Notes under the pieces: generated by a model
Databases searched by the model: none
Told to the model about the DNA's origin: nothing
What the model saw: the letters and a program-made list of their open reading frames with translations, nothing else
From: Bacillus canaveralius
GTDB lineage: Bacteria; Bacillota; Bacilli; Bacillales; Cytobacillaceae
Direction of reading: 5' to 3'
Length of the DNA stretch: 64,000 nt
NCBI RefSeq assembly: GCF_002860125.1
Contig: NZ_PGVA01000005.1
Coordinates: forward strand, 37,182-101,181
Made by a program: the position numbers and the translations under genes
Shown here: one piece after another, positions 27,202 to 35,366 of the stretch
Position numbering within the stretch: position 1 is the first letter of the stretch
Layout: every line of letters starts with the position of its first letter

Positions 27202-28413
27202 TTACCTAAGTTTTATAATACTCTCATGCTCCCGTAAGAATAATGAAACTGCTCCTAAAACCCCTGCGTTTTCCTGTAATTGTGAGATTTTTAATTCTAC
27301 TGAACTTGGCAGATACTGGTTCACTATTTCTAGTAAACTAGGTAAAATAAGTTCAGAAGATTTTAAAACACCACCTCCCAAAATAATCACTTCTGGATTC
27401 AATAAACACGCAGCATTGATAATTCCATAGGCTAAATGTTCAACTGCCTCTTCGATGACATCAATTGCAGTCTTATCTCCTTCCCTTGCTAATGCAAAAG
27501 CCATTTCACCTGGGAGCTCTTCTCCATTTGCTCGTTCATAAAGTGGGTGCTTTGGTTGCTGTTGTATTAATTTTGTAAGCCTGTCACCAATTGCTTTTCC
27601 CCCAGCAACACTTTCCAGGTATCCATATCGATGGAAAATAGGCTGAAATGCATTTTTCATATCATTTTTATCTGTTACCATATATCCCAACTCACCGGCA
27701 GCGCTTGAAAAACCGCGGTACAGTTGATTATGAATAATAATGCCGCTTCCAATTCCCGTTCCAACAGCGATAAACAGTACATTTTCTTTATTCTTGGCAT
27801 TTCCAAGCCACTGTTCTCCTAGTGCAGCCACATTAACATCATTATCAACGTATACCTGAAAAGGAAAAATGCGTTTTGCTTCCTTGATAAAAGGATAGCG
27901 AACCCAGTTTAAGCTTGGTGCCTCAATCACAACTCCACTTGTTTGTTCCGTTATTCCCGGTACACCTGCACCCATACCCAATATTTTTTGACTATCAATA
28001 TTACTCTTTTGAATCATATATTCAATATCTTTTGAAATTTGATTTAGTAAACCGGATTGTAAATATTGGCTGGTTTTAAAGCTACGAGTACATATTATAT
28101 TTCCGAATAAATCACAAATGACGGTTTTTACTTTTGTGCCGCCAATATCGGTTCCAACTATATATGCTGCCCGCTCATTGAAATGAAGCTGAATCGGCCG
28201 CCTTCCTCCTTGCGACGAGGCTTCACCAGTACCTTTTTCGAGTATCCATTTTTCCTGTAGTAATTCATCAACTAATAAAGAAACAGTCGGTTTACTGATT
28301 CCTACCTTCACGGCAATTTCAGCTCTCGATATTGGAAAATTCTCTTGGATGCATTGAAGCACCCTTTTTTTATTAACTGATTTCATTTGTGCTGGTGTTC
28401 CATTTAAAGTCAT
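27202..28413 (-). CDS. ROK-family transcriptional repressor (XylR/NagC type)
   Basis: A 403-residue protein with an N-terminal winged helix (KRVLQCIQENFPISRAEIA, KVGISKPTVSLLVDELL) and a ROK sugar-binding fold: GTDIGGTKVKTVICDLFG, GAGVPGITEQTSGVV, FIAVGTGIGSGIIIHN, AAGELGYM. The kinase zinc motif CxCGxxGC is missing (the region reads NAFQPIFHRYGYLESVAGG), so it probably only binds the effector. It leads the ABC-lyase operon and is divergent from the secreted deacetylase. Two palindromes in the shared upstream region are likely operators; the effector may be a sugar or amino sugar. Confidence 0.88.
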   Translation of the reverse strand: MTLNGTPAQMKSVNKKRVLQCIQENFPISRAEIAVKVGISKPTVSLLVDELLQEKWILEKGTGEASSQGGRRPIQLHFNERAAYIVGTDIGGTKVKTVICDLFGNIICTRSFKTSQYLQSGLLNQISKDIEYMIQKSNIDSQKILGMGAGVPGITEQTSGVVIEAPSLNWVRYPFIKEAKRIFPFQVYVDNDVNVAALGEQWLGNAKNKENVLFIAVGTGIGSGIIIHNQLYRGFSSAAGELGYMVTDKNDMKNAFQPIFHRYGYLESVAGGKAIGDRLTKLIQQQPKHPLYERANGEELPGEMAFALAREGDKTAIDVIEEAVEHLAYGIINAACLLNPEVIILGGGVLKSSELILPSLLEIVNQYLPSSVELKISQLQENAGVLGAVSLFLREHESIIKLR

Positions 28414-28438
28414 TCCATCACGGCCTTAAATTTTTTGG

Positions 28439-28455
28439 TTAGTAAGTTTTACTAA
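28439..28455. promoter_or_regulatory. ROK-type palindrome (operator candidate 1)
   Basis: Perfect 17-base palindrome TTAGTAA-GTT-TTACTAA, 26-42 bases ahead of the ROK gene. XylR-type repressors bind AT-rich TTAGTT/AACTAA palindromes of this kind. Confidence 0.55.
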
Positions 28456-28477
28456 TTAACTAAATAATAACTTAACA

Positions 28478-28491
28478 AGAAAGCGTTTACA
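28478..28491. promoter_or_regulatory. cre-like site (CcpA)
   Basis: AGAAAGCGTTTACA matches the catabolite-responsive element consensus TGNAANCGNTNNCA except at the first base. It lies between the divergent ROK operon and deacetylase gene. Confidence 0.5.
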
Positions 28492-28630
28492 ACTATATAT
28501 TTTAAATTTTATGAAAAATTTGATTATATATGTCAACCAGGCTTAAATAACTATATTGAATTTTCTGAATAGAGAGATATTTACTTTTATATTTTTATAT
28601 GATATTGATAAATAGAGAGTTGTTTAAGCT

Positions 28631-28653
28631 GTTAGTTAGGTAAATTAACTAAC
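28631..28653. promoter_or_regulatory. ROK-type palindrome (operator candidate 2)
   Basis: GTTAGTT, nine AT-rich bases, AACTAAC: a perfect 7-bp inverted repeat about 70 bases ahead of the deacetylase start. It resembles the first palindrome (TTAGT half-sites), suggesting that one ROK repressor controls both directions. Confidence 0.55.
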
Positions 28654-28723
28654 ATACTGCTCATCTTTAACGAAAGGAGAGTTGGGTTATAGAAGAGTTC
28701 AAAAAAATGAAAGGGGTTACAAA

Positions 28724-31234
28724 ATGAAAAAGTATTTTATTGGATTACTGTCTTTCCTATTAATCATTTCGCTAATACCCATTGGCGGAAGTGCTGCTGA
28801 GCCTAAGGAACCGGATGTTGATTTATGGAATGCTTTAAAACCTCTAGAAACTACTGTTACGTTCTTAAATACTGGAGCCCATCCTGATGATGAGCGAAGT
28901 GACTTTCTGGCATATTTATCGCGAGGACTTGGTGTAAAAACTGCCAGTCTTATCGCCAACCGCGGTGAAGGTGGGCAAAATGAGATTGGTAATGAATTGG
29001 ACAACGGACTCGGTATTATTCGGTCAAGGGAAATGATTGAAGCAGCTAAAATCACTGGTGTAAAAGCTTATCATTTAAGTGAAACCACCTCAGATCCAAT
29101 TTACGACTTCGGTTTCTCAAAGACGCCTGAAGAAACATTGGAAAAATGGGGAGAAGACCTTACTTATGAACGTTTGATTCGTTTTATTCGTAGCTACCAG
29201 CCTGATATTCTTATGCCGTCATTTAGAAACGATCACACTCAGCACGGGCACCATCGTGCAATGGAAATATTAAGTGAAAGAGCCTTTAAGGATGCGGGGG
29301 ATCCAAATGTTTATCCACAACAATTAAAAGAAGGACTTTCCGTCTGGCAAGTCAAAAAAATCTTTCTTCCTGCAGAATCAAAAGAAACAGCCACTACCTC
29401 CATCGAGATAGGGATGTACGACCCAATATATAAGATGACTTATCCACAGCTCGGCGAGGAATCCCGATATATGCATAAAAGCCAGGGAATGGGTAATGAT
29501 ATCCCTGCTGCTCCACGACAAATTCACCTGGAGTTACTCGATAGTGCTGTCAATACGAAAAATAGTTATGACCTTTTCGCTGGAATACCATACGACTTTA
29601 ACGAATGGGCCCAAGTGCTCCCCAAAAAGGAGCATTCCTTAAAGGTTCAGTTTGCAAAAATCCAAAATGAGTTAGATTCAATTGTTGCTTCCTATCCTAA
29701 TAATGAAACCATTTTCAAAAGAACCCAAGACGCTATAACAAATGTGGGCAAATTGAAGAAGGCAACCGAAAAAGCAAAGCTGAATCCACAACTAAGATCG
29801 GATCTACTTCATAAGATTTCCTTAAAAGAGGAACAATTAAATGACTTAAGCTTTATTTCATCAAACTTAGAAGTTAAAGCTGCCGCCGCAAGCAATGTAC
29901 TTACAAAAGGACAGAAAACCACTGTCACAGTTACCCTCGTTAATAAAGGCGCACAAAAACTTGATAAGGCTGCTATTCAATTAGCCATTCCAAAAGGCTG
30001 GAAGGCTTCCACTAATGATCGGGTGAAAAAACTTGCTCCAGGTCAATCAGCAACCATAACTTACGAAGTGGAAGTCTCAACGAAAGCTGAATATTATCAT
30101 GCTTACAATGAACCGGTCATTCAAGCAACTGTAGAATTCGAACGTTCAGGTACAAAGACTAGCCAAATAATAGACTTGGACGGCACAGTGGCGGTCCTGC
30201 CTGATGTCGGTATAACATTAGCGCCTGAAGATATTGTTGTGAATACCGCCAACGTCCAAAAGGAGATTCCGGTTACCGTCAAGCTTAAAAACTATCGACA
30301 AGGTAAAACCAAATCTGCTGTGTCACTAAATATACCAGAGGGATGGAATGTTGCACCAAGAACGGCTTCAGTGAATTTTGAAAACCATTTACAGGAGAAA
30401 GATGTGAGCTTTGTGCTAACACCACCTGACAACATTCAAGGCGGTGACTTTAACATTGCAGCTACCGCCAAGGTTAATGAGAGAGACTTTGACTCAACCA
30501 TTCAAGAGATCCAATATGATCACATAGGGAAATTCTATTACCAGCATCCTTCTCAGATAAATGGTGTAGCGTTCGAATTGTTAAAGCACGATAATCTTAA
30601 AGTGGGATACATTGACAGTGGATTTGATAAAGTAGCAGATTATCTATCCAATACAGGGATGGACATTACGAAACTAGTTGAGTCAGATTTAGCTACAGCT
30701 GATTTAAGTCAATTTGATACGATCGTTGTTGGTATACGTGCCTATTTGTCTCGCAGCGATCTAGTGGCGAACAATGCCCGCCTACATCAATATGTTGAAA
30801 ACGGAGGACACCTAGTTGTACAATACCACAAACCAAATGATGGATGGAACGCAGCCACTACGGCTCCATATCCATTAACAATTGGAAACCCATCAATTCG
30901 TTGGAGAGTAACAGATGAGAACGCAAAAGTGACATTGTTACAGCCGGATTCTCCCCTATTTAACTATCCGAATAAAATTACAGATAGTGACTGGGACAAT
31001 TGGGTACAGGAACGAGGATTGTATTATCCTATGCAGTGGGATAGCCGATATGAAACCTTTGTGAGTATGGGGGATCCTAATGAGGCGCCATTTAATGGAG
31101 GTATTCTAATGGCAGAGTATGGCGAAGGAACATACCTTTATACAAACCTGGTATTCTATCGTCAAATTCAAGGCCAAGTACCTGGTGGATATAGAATCTT
31201 TACAAACCTCATTAGTTACGGGGCTAATAATTAA
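28724..31234 (+). CDS. Large secreted PIG-L family deacetylase with NEW3 and GATase-like domains
   Basis: An 836-residue exported protein. The start is ATG 28724 behind GAAAGGGG; signal peptide KKYFIGLLSFLLIISLIPIG cut near GSAA|E. Residues about 40-230 form a PIG-L/LmbE deacetylase with metal motifs GAHPDDE and HTQHGHHRA, expected to remove N-acetyl groups from an amino sugar. Residues about 370-590 are two Ig-like NPCBM-associated (NEW3) repeats (LTKGQKTTVTVTLVNKG). Residues about 620-836 resemble a ThuA/GATase-like alpha/beta domain (VENGGHLVVQYHKPND). It is divergent from the ROK-ABC-lyase operon and ends in a terminator. It probably processes an extracellular glycan or glycoconjugate. 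Confidence 0.85.
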   Translation: MKKYFIGLLSFLLIISLIPIGGSAAEPKEPDVDLWNALKPLETTVTFLNTGAHPDDERSDFLAYLSRGLGVKTASLIANRGEGGQNEIGNELDNGLGIIRSREMIEAAKITGVKAYHLSETTSDPIYDFGFSKTPEETLEKWGEDLTYERLIRFIRSYQPDILMPSFRNDHTQHGHHRAMEILSERAFKDAGDPNVYPQQLKEGLSVWQVKKIFLPAESKETATTSIEIGMYDPIYKMTYPQLGEESRYMHKSQGMGNDIPAAPRQIHLELLDSAVNTKNSYDLFAGIPYDFNEWAQVLPKKEHSLKVQFAKIQNELDSIVASYPNNETIFKRTQDAITNVGKLKKATEKAKLNPQLRSDLLHKISLKEEQLNDLSFISSNLEVKAAAASNVLTKGQKTTVTVTLVNKGAQKLDKAAIQLAIPKGWKASTNDRVKKLAPGQSATITYEVEVSTKAEYYHAYNEPVIQATVEFERSGTKTSQIIDLDGTVAVLPDVGITLAPEDIVVNTANVQKEIPVTVKLKNYRQGKTKSAVSLNIPEGWNVAPRTASVNFENHLQEKDVSFVLTPPDNIQGGDFNIAATAKVNERDFDSTIQEIQYDHIGKFYYQHPSQINGVAFELLKHDNLKVGYIDSGFDKVADYLSNTGMDITKLVESDLATADLSQFDTIVVGIRAYLSRSDLVANNARLHQYVENGGHLVVQYHKPNDGWNAATTAPYPLTIGNPSIRWRVTDENAKVTLLQPDSPLFNYPNKITDSDWDNWVQERGLYYPMQWDSRYETFVSMGDPNEAPFNGGILMAEYGEGTYLYTNLVFYRQIQGQVPGGYRIFTNLISYGANN

Positions 31235-31236
31235 GT

Positions 31237-31276
31237 GGAACAGTCCTTTCAGCTTTAGCTGGGGGACTGTTCTTTT
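31237..31276 (+). terminator. Terminator of the deacetylase gene
   Basis: Arms GGAACAGTCC and GGACTGTTC, followed by TTTTAAT. Confidence 0.8.
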
Positions 31277-31305
31277 AATATTGAAGTAGCCATAGATTAT
31301 TTAAT

Positions 31306-31700
31306 CTAGCAGACTTCTAACCGATTGCCTTCTAAATCCTCAAACTTAAACCACTTAACATCGCCATCTATTTGAATGGACTCGACTTTTACTTCATGCT
31401 GCAGCAAATGTTGATGCGCGGCTTCAATATCCGGGTAAGGTTGGTATATCCGCGAAAATTTTGGCATGTCCACGAAATTGTTGAATATATCCGCGGAAAT
31501 TTTGATATATCCGCGAATATGTTGAATATATCCGCGGAAATTTTGATATATCCGCGAAAATGTCGATATATCCGCGAAAATGTTAATATATCCGCGAATA
31601 TGTTATGTTCGAGCTTGACGACCGTATAATGCCGTCTCAAGAATGACCAATGTTAACGGAGTTCCCCCGATAATTAAGGAGTGCAGCCAGTTTTCTTCAT
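31306..31700 (-). pseudogene. VOC-family gene split by a tandem-repeat block
   Basis: The reverse-strand C-terminal part (31306-31440) reads PDIEAAHQHLLQHEVKVES and VKWFKFEDLEGNRLEVC before a stop, clear VOC strands. On the other side of the repeats (about 31603-31690) a frame reads LIIGGTPLTLVILE, a plausible VOC upstream strand. Eight copies of a 20/21-base repeat lie between the two parts, so the gene seems disrupted by the repeat array rather than merely truncated. Confidence 0.5.
31441..31602. repeat. Eight-copy tandem repeat, 20/21-bp unit
   Basis: Units start at 31441, 31461, 31481, 31502, 31522, 31543, 31563 and 31583. The core is TTGATATATCCGCGAAAATG; alternating copies carry an extra base and CCGCGG. 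The CCGCGG/ATATAT cores are themselves palindromic. Both strands are open in some frame, which explains the spurious frames here. Confidence 0.9.
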
Positions 31701-31773
31701 TACACCAAAACTCGCATCGCGATGTAGCAATCTAAGAAATAGGGATCACTGATAGCTGTAAGAAAAAATAAAA

Positions 31774-31806
31774 AGCCGCATCCGTTAAAATCACGGGCGG
31801 CTCTTT
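31774..31806 (-). terminator. Terminator of the small gene at 31791
   Basis: Arms AAAGCCGCATCCGT and ACGGGCGGCTCTTT; on the reverse strand TTTTTATTTTTT follows. It overlaps the end of the gene. Confidence 0.75.
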
Positions 31807-31958
31807 GCGTCAGACGATCTATCGGCAATTATGTCGTGATATGGCATGATCATCTGTTCCGCCTTTTCATAACCGAGGTTGCTCATTTCTCTTAATAAAT
31901 CAGGGATCGCCTCCTCGGGATAGCCATAATCACGAAGCAATTGTTCTATATTCTCCAT
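31791..31958 (-). CDS. Small protein, unknown (55 residues)
   Basis: ATG 31958 lies eight bases behind AGGAGG and the frame ends in a terminator. The product MENIEQLLRDYGYPEEAIPD continues as amphipathic helices (LLREMSNLGYEKAEQMIMPY). No membrane segment or signal. Not recognised; the strong start and terminator support a real gene. Confidence 0.7.
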   Translation of the reverse strand: MENIEQLLRDYGYPEEAIPDLLREMSNLGYEKAEQMIMPYHDIIADRSSDAKSRP

Positions 31959-32138
31959 CCATCACACCTCCTCTATAGTTATTCCCCGTTTTTAACAAAT
32001 CTTCAATGGATTCTGTCGCTCACTATGGTTAACAAGAATAACTCGTCACATATTTCTACGATGAATGGGTATATATAAAAGCAATGCAAGGTATGTAAAA
32101 GCCTTAAATTTCAATAAAACGGAAAGGAAGAATTGAAA

Positions 32139-32348
32139 TTGGCACAGATGACTATTTATGTAAAAGAAGCTGTAAATGAACAACCTATTCAAACATTAGA
32201 AACGATTCTTTCGCAAATGGATGGCATTGAAAGAGCGTTGGTAGACATTGAAGATGGCGAAGTAAAGATCACATACGATGAAACGCAGCTTGCCCAGGAA
32301 AAAATCAAAACAAGGATCGAACAACATGGCTTGCACGTTCTTGAATAA
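32139..32348 (+). CDS. Heavy-metal-associated (HMA)-like small protein without CxxC
   Basis: A roughly 70-residue ferredoxin-fold domain (beta-alpha-beta-beta-alpha-beta) like copper chaperones: AQMTIYVKEAVNEQPIQTLETILSQ, GIERALVDIEDGEVKITYDE, KIKTRIEQHGLHVL. The metal-binding CxxC loop is absent, so it is not a copper chaperone. The start is a TTG (32133 or 32139) behind GGAAAGGAAG; I prefer 32139 for spacing. A terminator follows. Confidence 0.65.
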   Translation: MAQMTIYVKEAVNEQPIQTLETILSQMDGIERALVDIEDGEVKITYDETQLAQEKIKTRIEQHGLHVLE

Positions 32349-32433
32349 GTCATCTTGTGTGTAACGGAATAGGGAGATATTTCTTACCGTTTACAAGCGA
32401 TTGGAACTATCAGAAAAATTAGTTGAAACACAT

Positions 32434-32465
32434 CCCCAATGTCTTAAAACAGTTGGGGTCTTTTT
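32434..32465 (+). terminator. Terminator after the HMA-like gene
   Basis: Arms CCCCAA and TTGGGG with a run TCTTTTTAT. Confidence 0.75.
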
Positions 32466-32520
32466 ATATCAATTTTGGCTAACTAATAATTGATAAACTG
32501 TTCATTGTTTCAGGAGCCGC

Positions 32521-32685
32521 TCATAATCCTCCGCAAGAAGAATTTCGATTGTTTAATGTTTGTACTTCGTGTTCTTCCGTGTCTTTTGAAACAGATTCTA
32601 ATCCATATCCTGTCGAACTGATTTCTAAAACTTCTTCATTACTTCGTTTTCGATTTTCGTTCTGGCTTAAATTGTCTTTTTCCAT
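32521..32685 (-). CDS. Small hydrophilic protein, unknown (54 residues)
   Basis: ATG 32685 lies behind GGAGGTGCCATA. Acidic and polar product (MEKDNLSQNENRKRSNEEVL; ESVSKDTEEHEVQTLNNRN) without hydrophobic core, likely unstructured. No family recognised. One of several tiny hydrophilic genes in this stretch. Confidence 0.6.
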   Translation of the reverse strand: MEKDNLSQNENRKRSNEEVLEISSTGYGLESVSKDTEEHEVQTLNNRNSSCGGL

Positions 32686-32986
32686 TATGGCACCTCCATG
32701 AGTCATTAATTGTATGGACTTTTAAAGATTCTATAAACACGCCGTTTGTTAGATAAATTCGCAAATCGGAACTCGATCAGGTAGCTCCAACGTTGATCTT
32801 TTTTATATTGTTCCGGTTTGGCAACAAGCTATACGGAAAGATTGTTCCAATACTGCATAACAATTACTCGAGCCAACAGAGTGTATTTTCTAAGCTCCAA
32901 ACAGACATTATATTTGTCAAGTAGCTATACAAGAACCAGTTTAAAATGTGGCCGTTTCCATATGCTAGTAAACAGGAGGTGAAGGT

Positions 32987-33160
32987 ATGGATGACCGAGA
33001 AAATACGAACAGGATCGCAGACGTTGATCCGAATGTCACAAACAGTGCCAAACTTGATGACGGTTCACTTCATATAGTACATAGGGACGGAGAAGCAACA
33101 GATGACTTCTTACTCAAAGTGGTTAAAACTGGCGCTTATCGAACCATGACTAACGATTAG
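32987..33160 (+). CDS. Small protein, unknown (57 residues)
   Basis: ATG 32987 behind AGGAGGTGAAGGT. The product MDDRENTNRIADVDPNVTNS continues LDDGSLHIVHRDGEATDDF and ends in YRTMTND. Polar, no membrane segment. Not recognised. Strong ribosome site is the main support. Confidence 0.6.
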   Translation: MDDRENTNRIADVDPNVTNSAKLDDGSLHIVHRDGEATDDFLLKVVKTGAYRTMTND

Positions 33161-33358
33161 AGAGCGATGTCTTTATTCCAGGTGCATGTCAGGGCTGGTT
33201 GTAAAAAACTAATAGCTAGCCTTATCACCTGTATGTTTGAAGCAAGGGCGAGTGCTTTGCCCCCCAGATTTTAAAAAATACAAAATGCTGTTGCATAATT
33301 TTCCGGCTTATCCTCATGATAATCATGAACCATGATGACGAAGGAGGGCAATTAACCA

Positions 33359-33514
33359 ATGAATAAAGACAATGGGGGTCACATGATCCAATCTGAAGCT
33401 GTAAGCAAACAGCTTGAACAATTTGAGCAACAAAACCCGACACATGAGAAAAATAAAAAGGGAAGCACGAACGAGATTCAACCAATGGCAACTGATGATG
33501 ACATCACACAATAG
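33359..33514 (+). CDS. Small hydrophilic protein, unknown (51 residues)
   Basis: ATG 33359 behind GAAGGAGGGCAATTAACC. Product MNKDNGGHMIQSEAVSKQLE then QFEQQNPTHEKNKKGST, Gln/Asn/Lys-rich, probably disordered. A GC-rich hairpin follows within ten bases. Not recognised. Confidence 0.55.
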   Translation: MNKDNGGHMIQSEAVSKQLEQFEQQNPTHEKNKKGSTNEIQPMATDDDITQ

Positions 33515-33522
33515 TTTCGCAC

Positions 33523-33551
33523 ACGGCCCTTCTGGCATTCGCCGGGAGGGC
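33523..33551. repeat. Strong GC-rich hairpin
   Basis: Arms GGCCCTTCTGGC and GCCGGGAGGGCC with a four-base loop. No T-run on either strand, so it is not a plain terminator. Confidence 0.45.
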
Positions 33552-33722
33552 CAATCCTCGCCTTTCCACTATAACAAACCCCATACCGTCCCGCCTGAAG
33601 TTTACTCGTAACCCTCATAATATTGAGAGCCGCTAACCATAAATCATTATTTTTGTATAAAATAGGGAAATAAGTTAAAATAATTATGAATTTTGAAAAT
33701 TTTAAAGAGAGGGGAGAAATGA

Positions 33723-34982
33723 TTGAAAACGCATACAGATAACATTCCTGCACCAACCGGTCTGCCGGCCAAGAAAAAATCGATAATAGGCCCAGGCTTA
33801 ATTGTTGCAGCAACTGGTGTCGGGGCCGGCGATTTAGTAGCAGCTCTCGTGGCAGGTACACAATTCGGCCTTGTGTTTTTATGGGCGATCATCATTGGTT
33901 CAATTTTAAAATTCGCATTAAATGAAGGGGTTGGCCGCTGGCATTTGCTAAGTGGCAAAACGATTTTGACTGGCTGGACATTTCTGGGGAAATGGACAAC
34001 TGGTTATTTTGGTACATATTCAATTATTTGGGGCTTTGTTTATGGTGCAGCCGGGACTTCTTCTTGTGCCCTAGCGATGGCGGCCATGTTCCCTTTTCTT
34101 CCATTATGGGTATGGGCAGTCATACATGGAATCATCGGCTTTGTTTTAATTTGGTGGGGTGGTTTCAAGGCGTTCGAACATGTTATGAATATATTGATTG
34201 CTATCATGTTTGTAACCGTCGTAGGATCTGCACTGCTTGTCATCCCGCAGCTAAGTGGTTTATGGAACACAGCTGTTCCATCATTACCGCCTGGCTCCTT
34301 ATTGTTTGCTCTCGGATTGATTGGCGGCGTTGGCGGTTCGATTACGATGGCGTCGTATGGCTACTGGCTGCAAGAGCATCAGTGGAAGGGGGCCTCCTTT
34401 TTAAAACTGATGCGGATTGACTCTGCTATAGCGTATATCGTAACAGCGATTTTCACCATCTCACTGCTTATTCTCGGCGCAGCATTATTATATGGTACAA
34501 ACAGCAATATTAGTGGTGAGCAGGGGCTTGTTTCCTTTGCTTCTGTTCTTGGAAATGAGTTGCATCCTTCGGTCAGATGGCTGTTTCTTACTGGTTTTTG
34601 GTCCGCCTCATTCACCTCCGTACTTGGGGTATGGAATGGCGTTTCCTATTTATTTGCTGATTTTGTGCGGACGGTACGCCACACCAATGTTAAAGACGAA
34701 GATTTAAGCAAAACAAAATCGTACCGCTTTTATGTGCTTTGGTTAACTTTCCCTCCAATGCTGCTGCATTTTATCGGAAAACCAGTCGGCCTGATCATTG
34801 TTTACGGGGCCTTAGGGGCACTCTTTATGCCATTTCTGGCGTTTACTCTTCTTTGGCTGCTTAACTCAAAAAAACATATGCAAAATGAAGCAAGAAATGG
34901 CTGGCTTTCAAACGCTGTTTTAGCCTTATCGATTATCATCTTTGTCGTGTTAGCCGTTACGGAACTGCGAAATATTTTCTAA
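33723..34982 (+). CDS. Nramp-family metal transporter, divergent clade
   Basis: A 419-residue membrane protein with about 11 helices of the Nramp/SLC11 fold. Start TTG 33723 behind GAGGGGAG. The first-helix motif is TGVGAGDLVAA instead of the canonical DPGN, and helix six has TMASYGYW instead of MPH, so the manganese-binding residues of MntH are not conserved. Such Nramp-related proteins include Mg2+ or Al3+ carriers; the ion here is unknown. A strong terminator follows. A second, broken copy of its last 90 bases lies at 37156-37246. Confidence 0.85.
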   Translation: MKTHTDNIPAPTGLPAKKKSIIGPGLIVAATGVGAGDLVAALVAGTQFGLVFLWAIIIGSILKFALNEGVGRWHLLSGKTILTGWTFLGKWTTGYFGTYSIIWGFVYGAAGTSSCALAMAAMFPFLPLWVWAVIHGIIGFVLIWWGGFKAFEHVMNILIAIMFVTVVGSALLVIPQLSGLWNTAVPSLPPGSLLFALGLIGGVGGSITMASYGYWLQEHQWKGASFLKLMRIDSAIAYIVTAIFTISLLILGAALLYGTNSNISGEQGLVSFASVLGNELHPSVRWLFLTGFWSASFTSVLGVWNGVSYLFADFVRTVRHTNVKDEDLSKTKSYRFYVLWLTFPPMLLHFIGKPVGLIIVYGALGALFMPFLAFTLLWLLNSKKHMQNEARNGWLSNAVLALSIIIFVVLAVTELRNIF

Positions 34983-34998
34983 AAGAAACTTCCCGTTT

Positions 34999-35036
34999 AA
35001 AAAGACATTTCCATTGTAATTGGAAATGTCTTTTTT
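34999..35036 (+). terminator. Terminator after the Nramp-like gene
   Basis: Arms AAAAAGACATTTCC and GGAAATGTCTTTTTT with a short loop. Confidence 0.85.
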
Positions 35037-35056
35037 AGATTTTATTTATTAAAGTC

Positions 35057-35323
35057 TTCTCGGGAATAATGGGATTTCTAATGGGCTACTTATTCTACAA
35101 AACCTCTAATCTATGGATTTGCATCGTGTGGCATACTGTTTGGAACTCTTGCTTGAACGTGTTGACAATTCAAAGCGCCGCGTTGGCCAACGACAGCGGG
35201 TTAATATCCATATCGACGAATTTTTTCTGGGTGGCTTTCAAGATAGCGGTGATTGTATCGATGCTTCTCATACGCATAAGTTCCAACGTCGTTACTAAGA
35301 CATCTTTGCAATCGGAATCATAA
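35057..35323 (+). pseudogene. CPBP-family intramembrane protease, C-terminal fragment
   Basis: A frame reading FSGIMGFLMGYLFYKTSNLW and IVWHTVWNS, the conserved last helices (GxxxGYxxxKTxSLW...HxxWN) of CPBP/Abi membrane proteases. The N-terminal half with the EExxxR motif is missing and there is no ribosome site. The adjacent sequence starts right behind the Nramp terminator, so the rest was probably deleted. Confidence 0.6.
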
Positions 35324-35366
35324 GCGCTGCCAGGGTTACCTGTCCAGATTGAAAACGGCGTTATCG

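Noticed and set aside
31372..31640. Open frames over the tandem repeat on both strands (IRGNFDISAN-like and complementary)
   Set aside because: They arise from the repeat unit itself, have no ribosome site, and switch between 20- and 21-base units.
33523..33551. GC-rich hairpin as a terminator
   Set aside because: No T-run on either strand; left as an unexplained hairpin.
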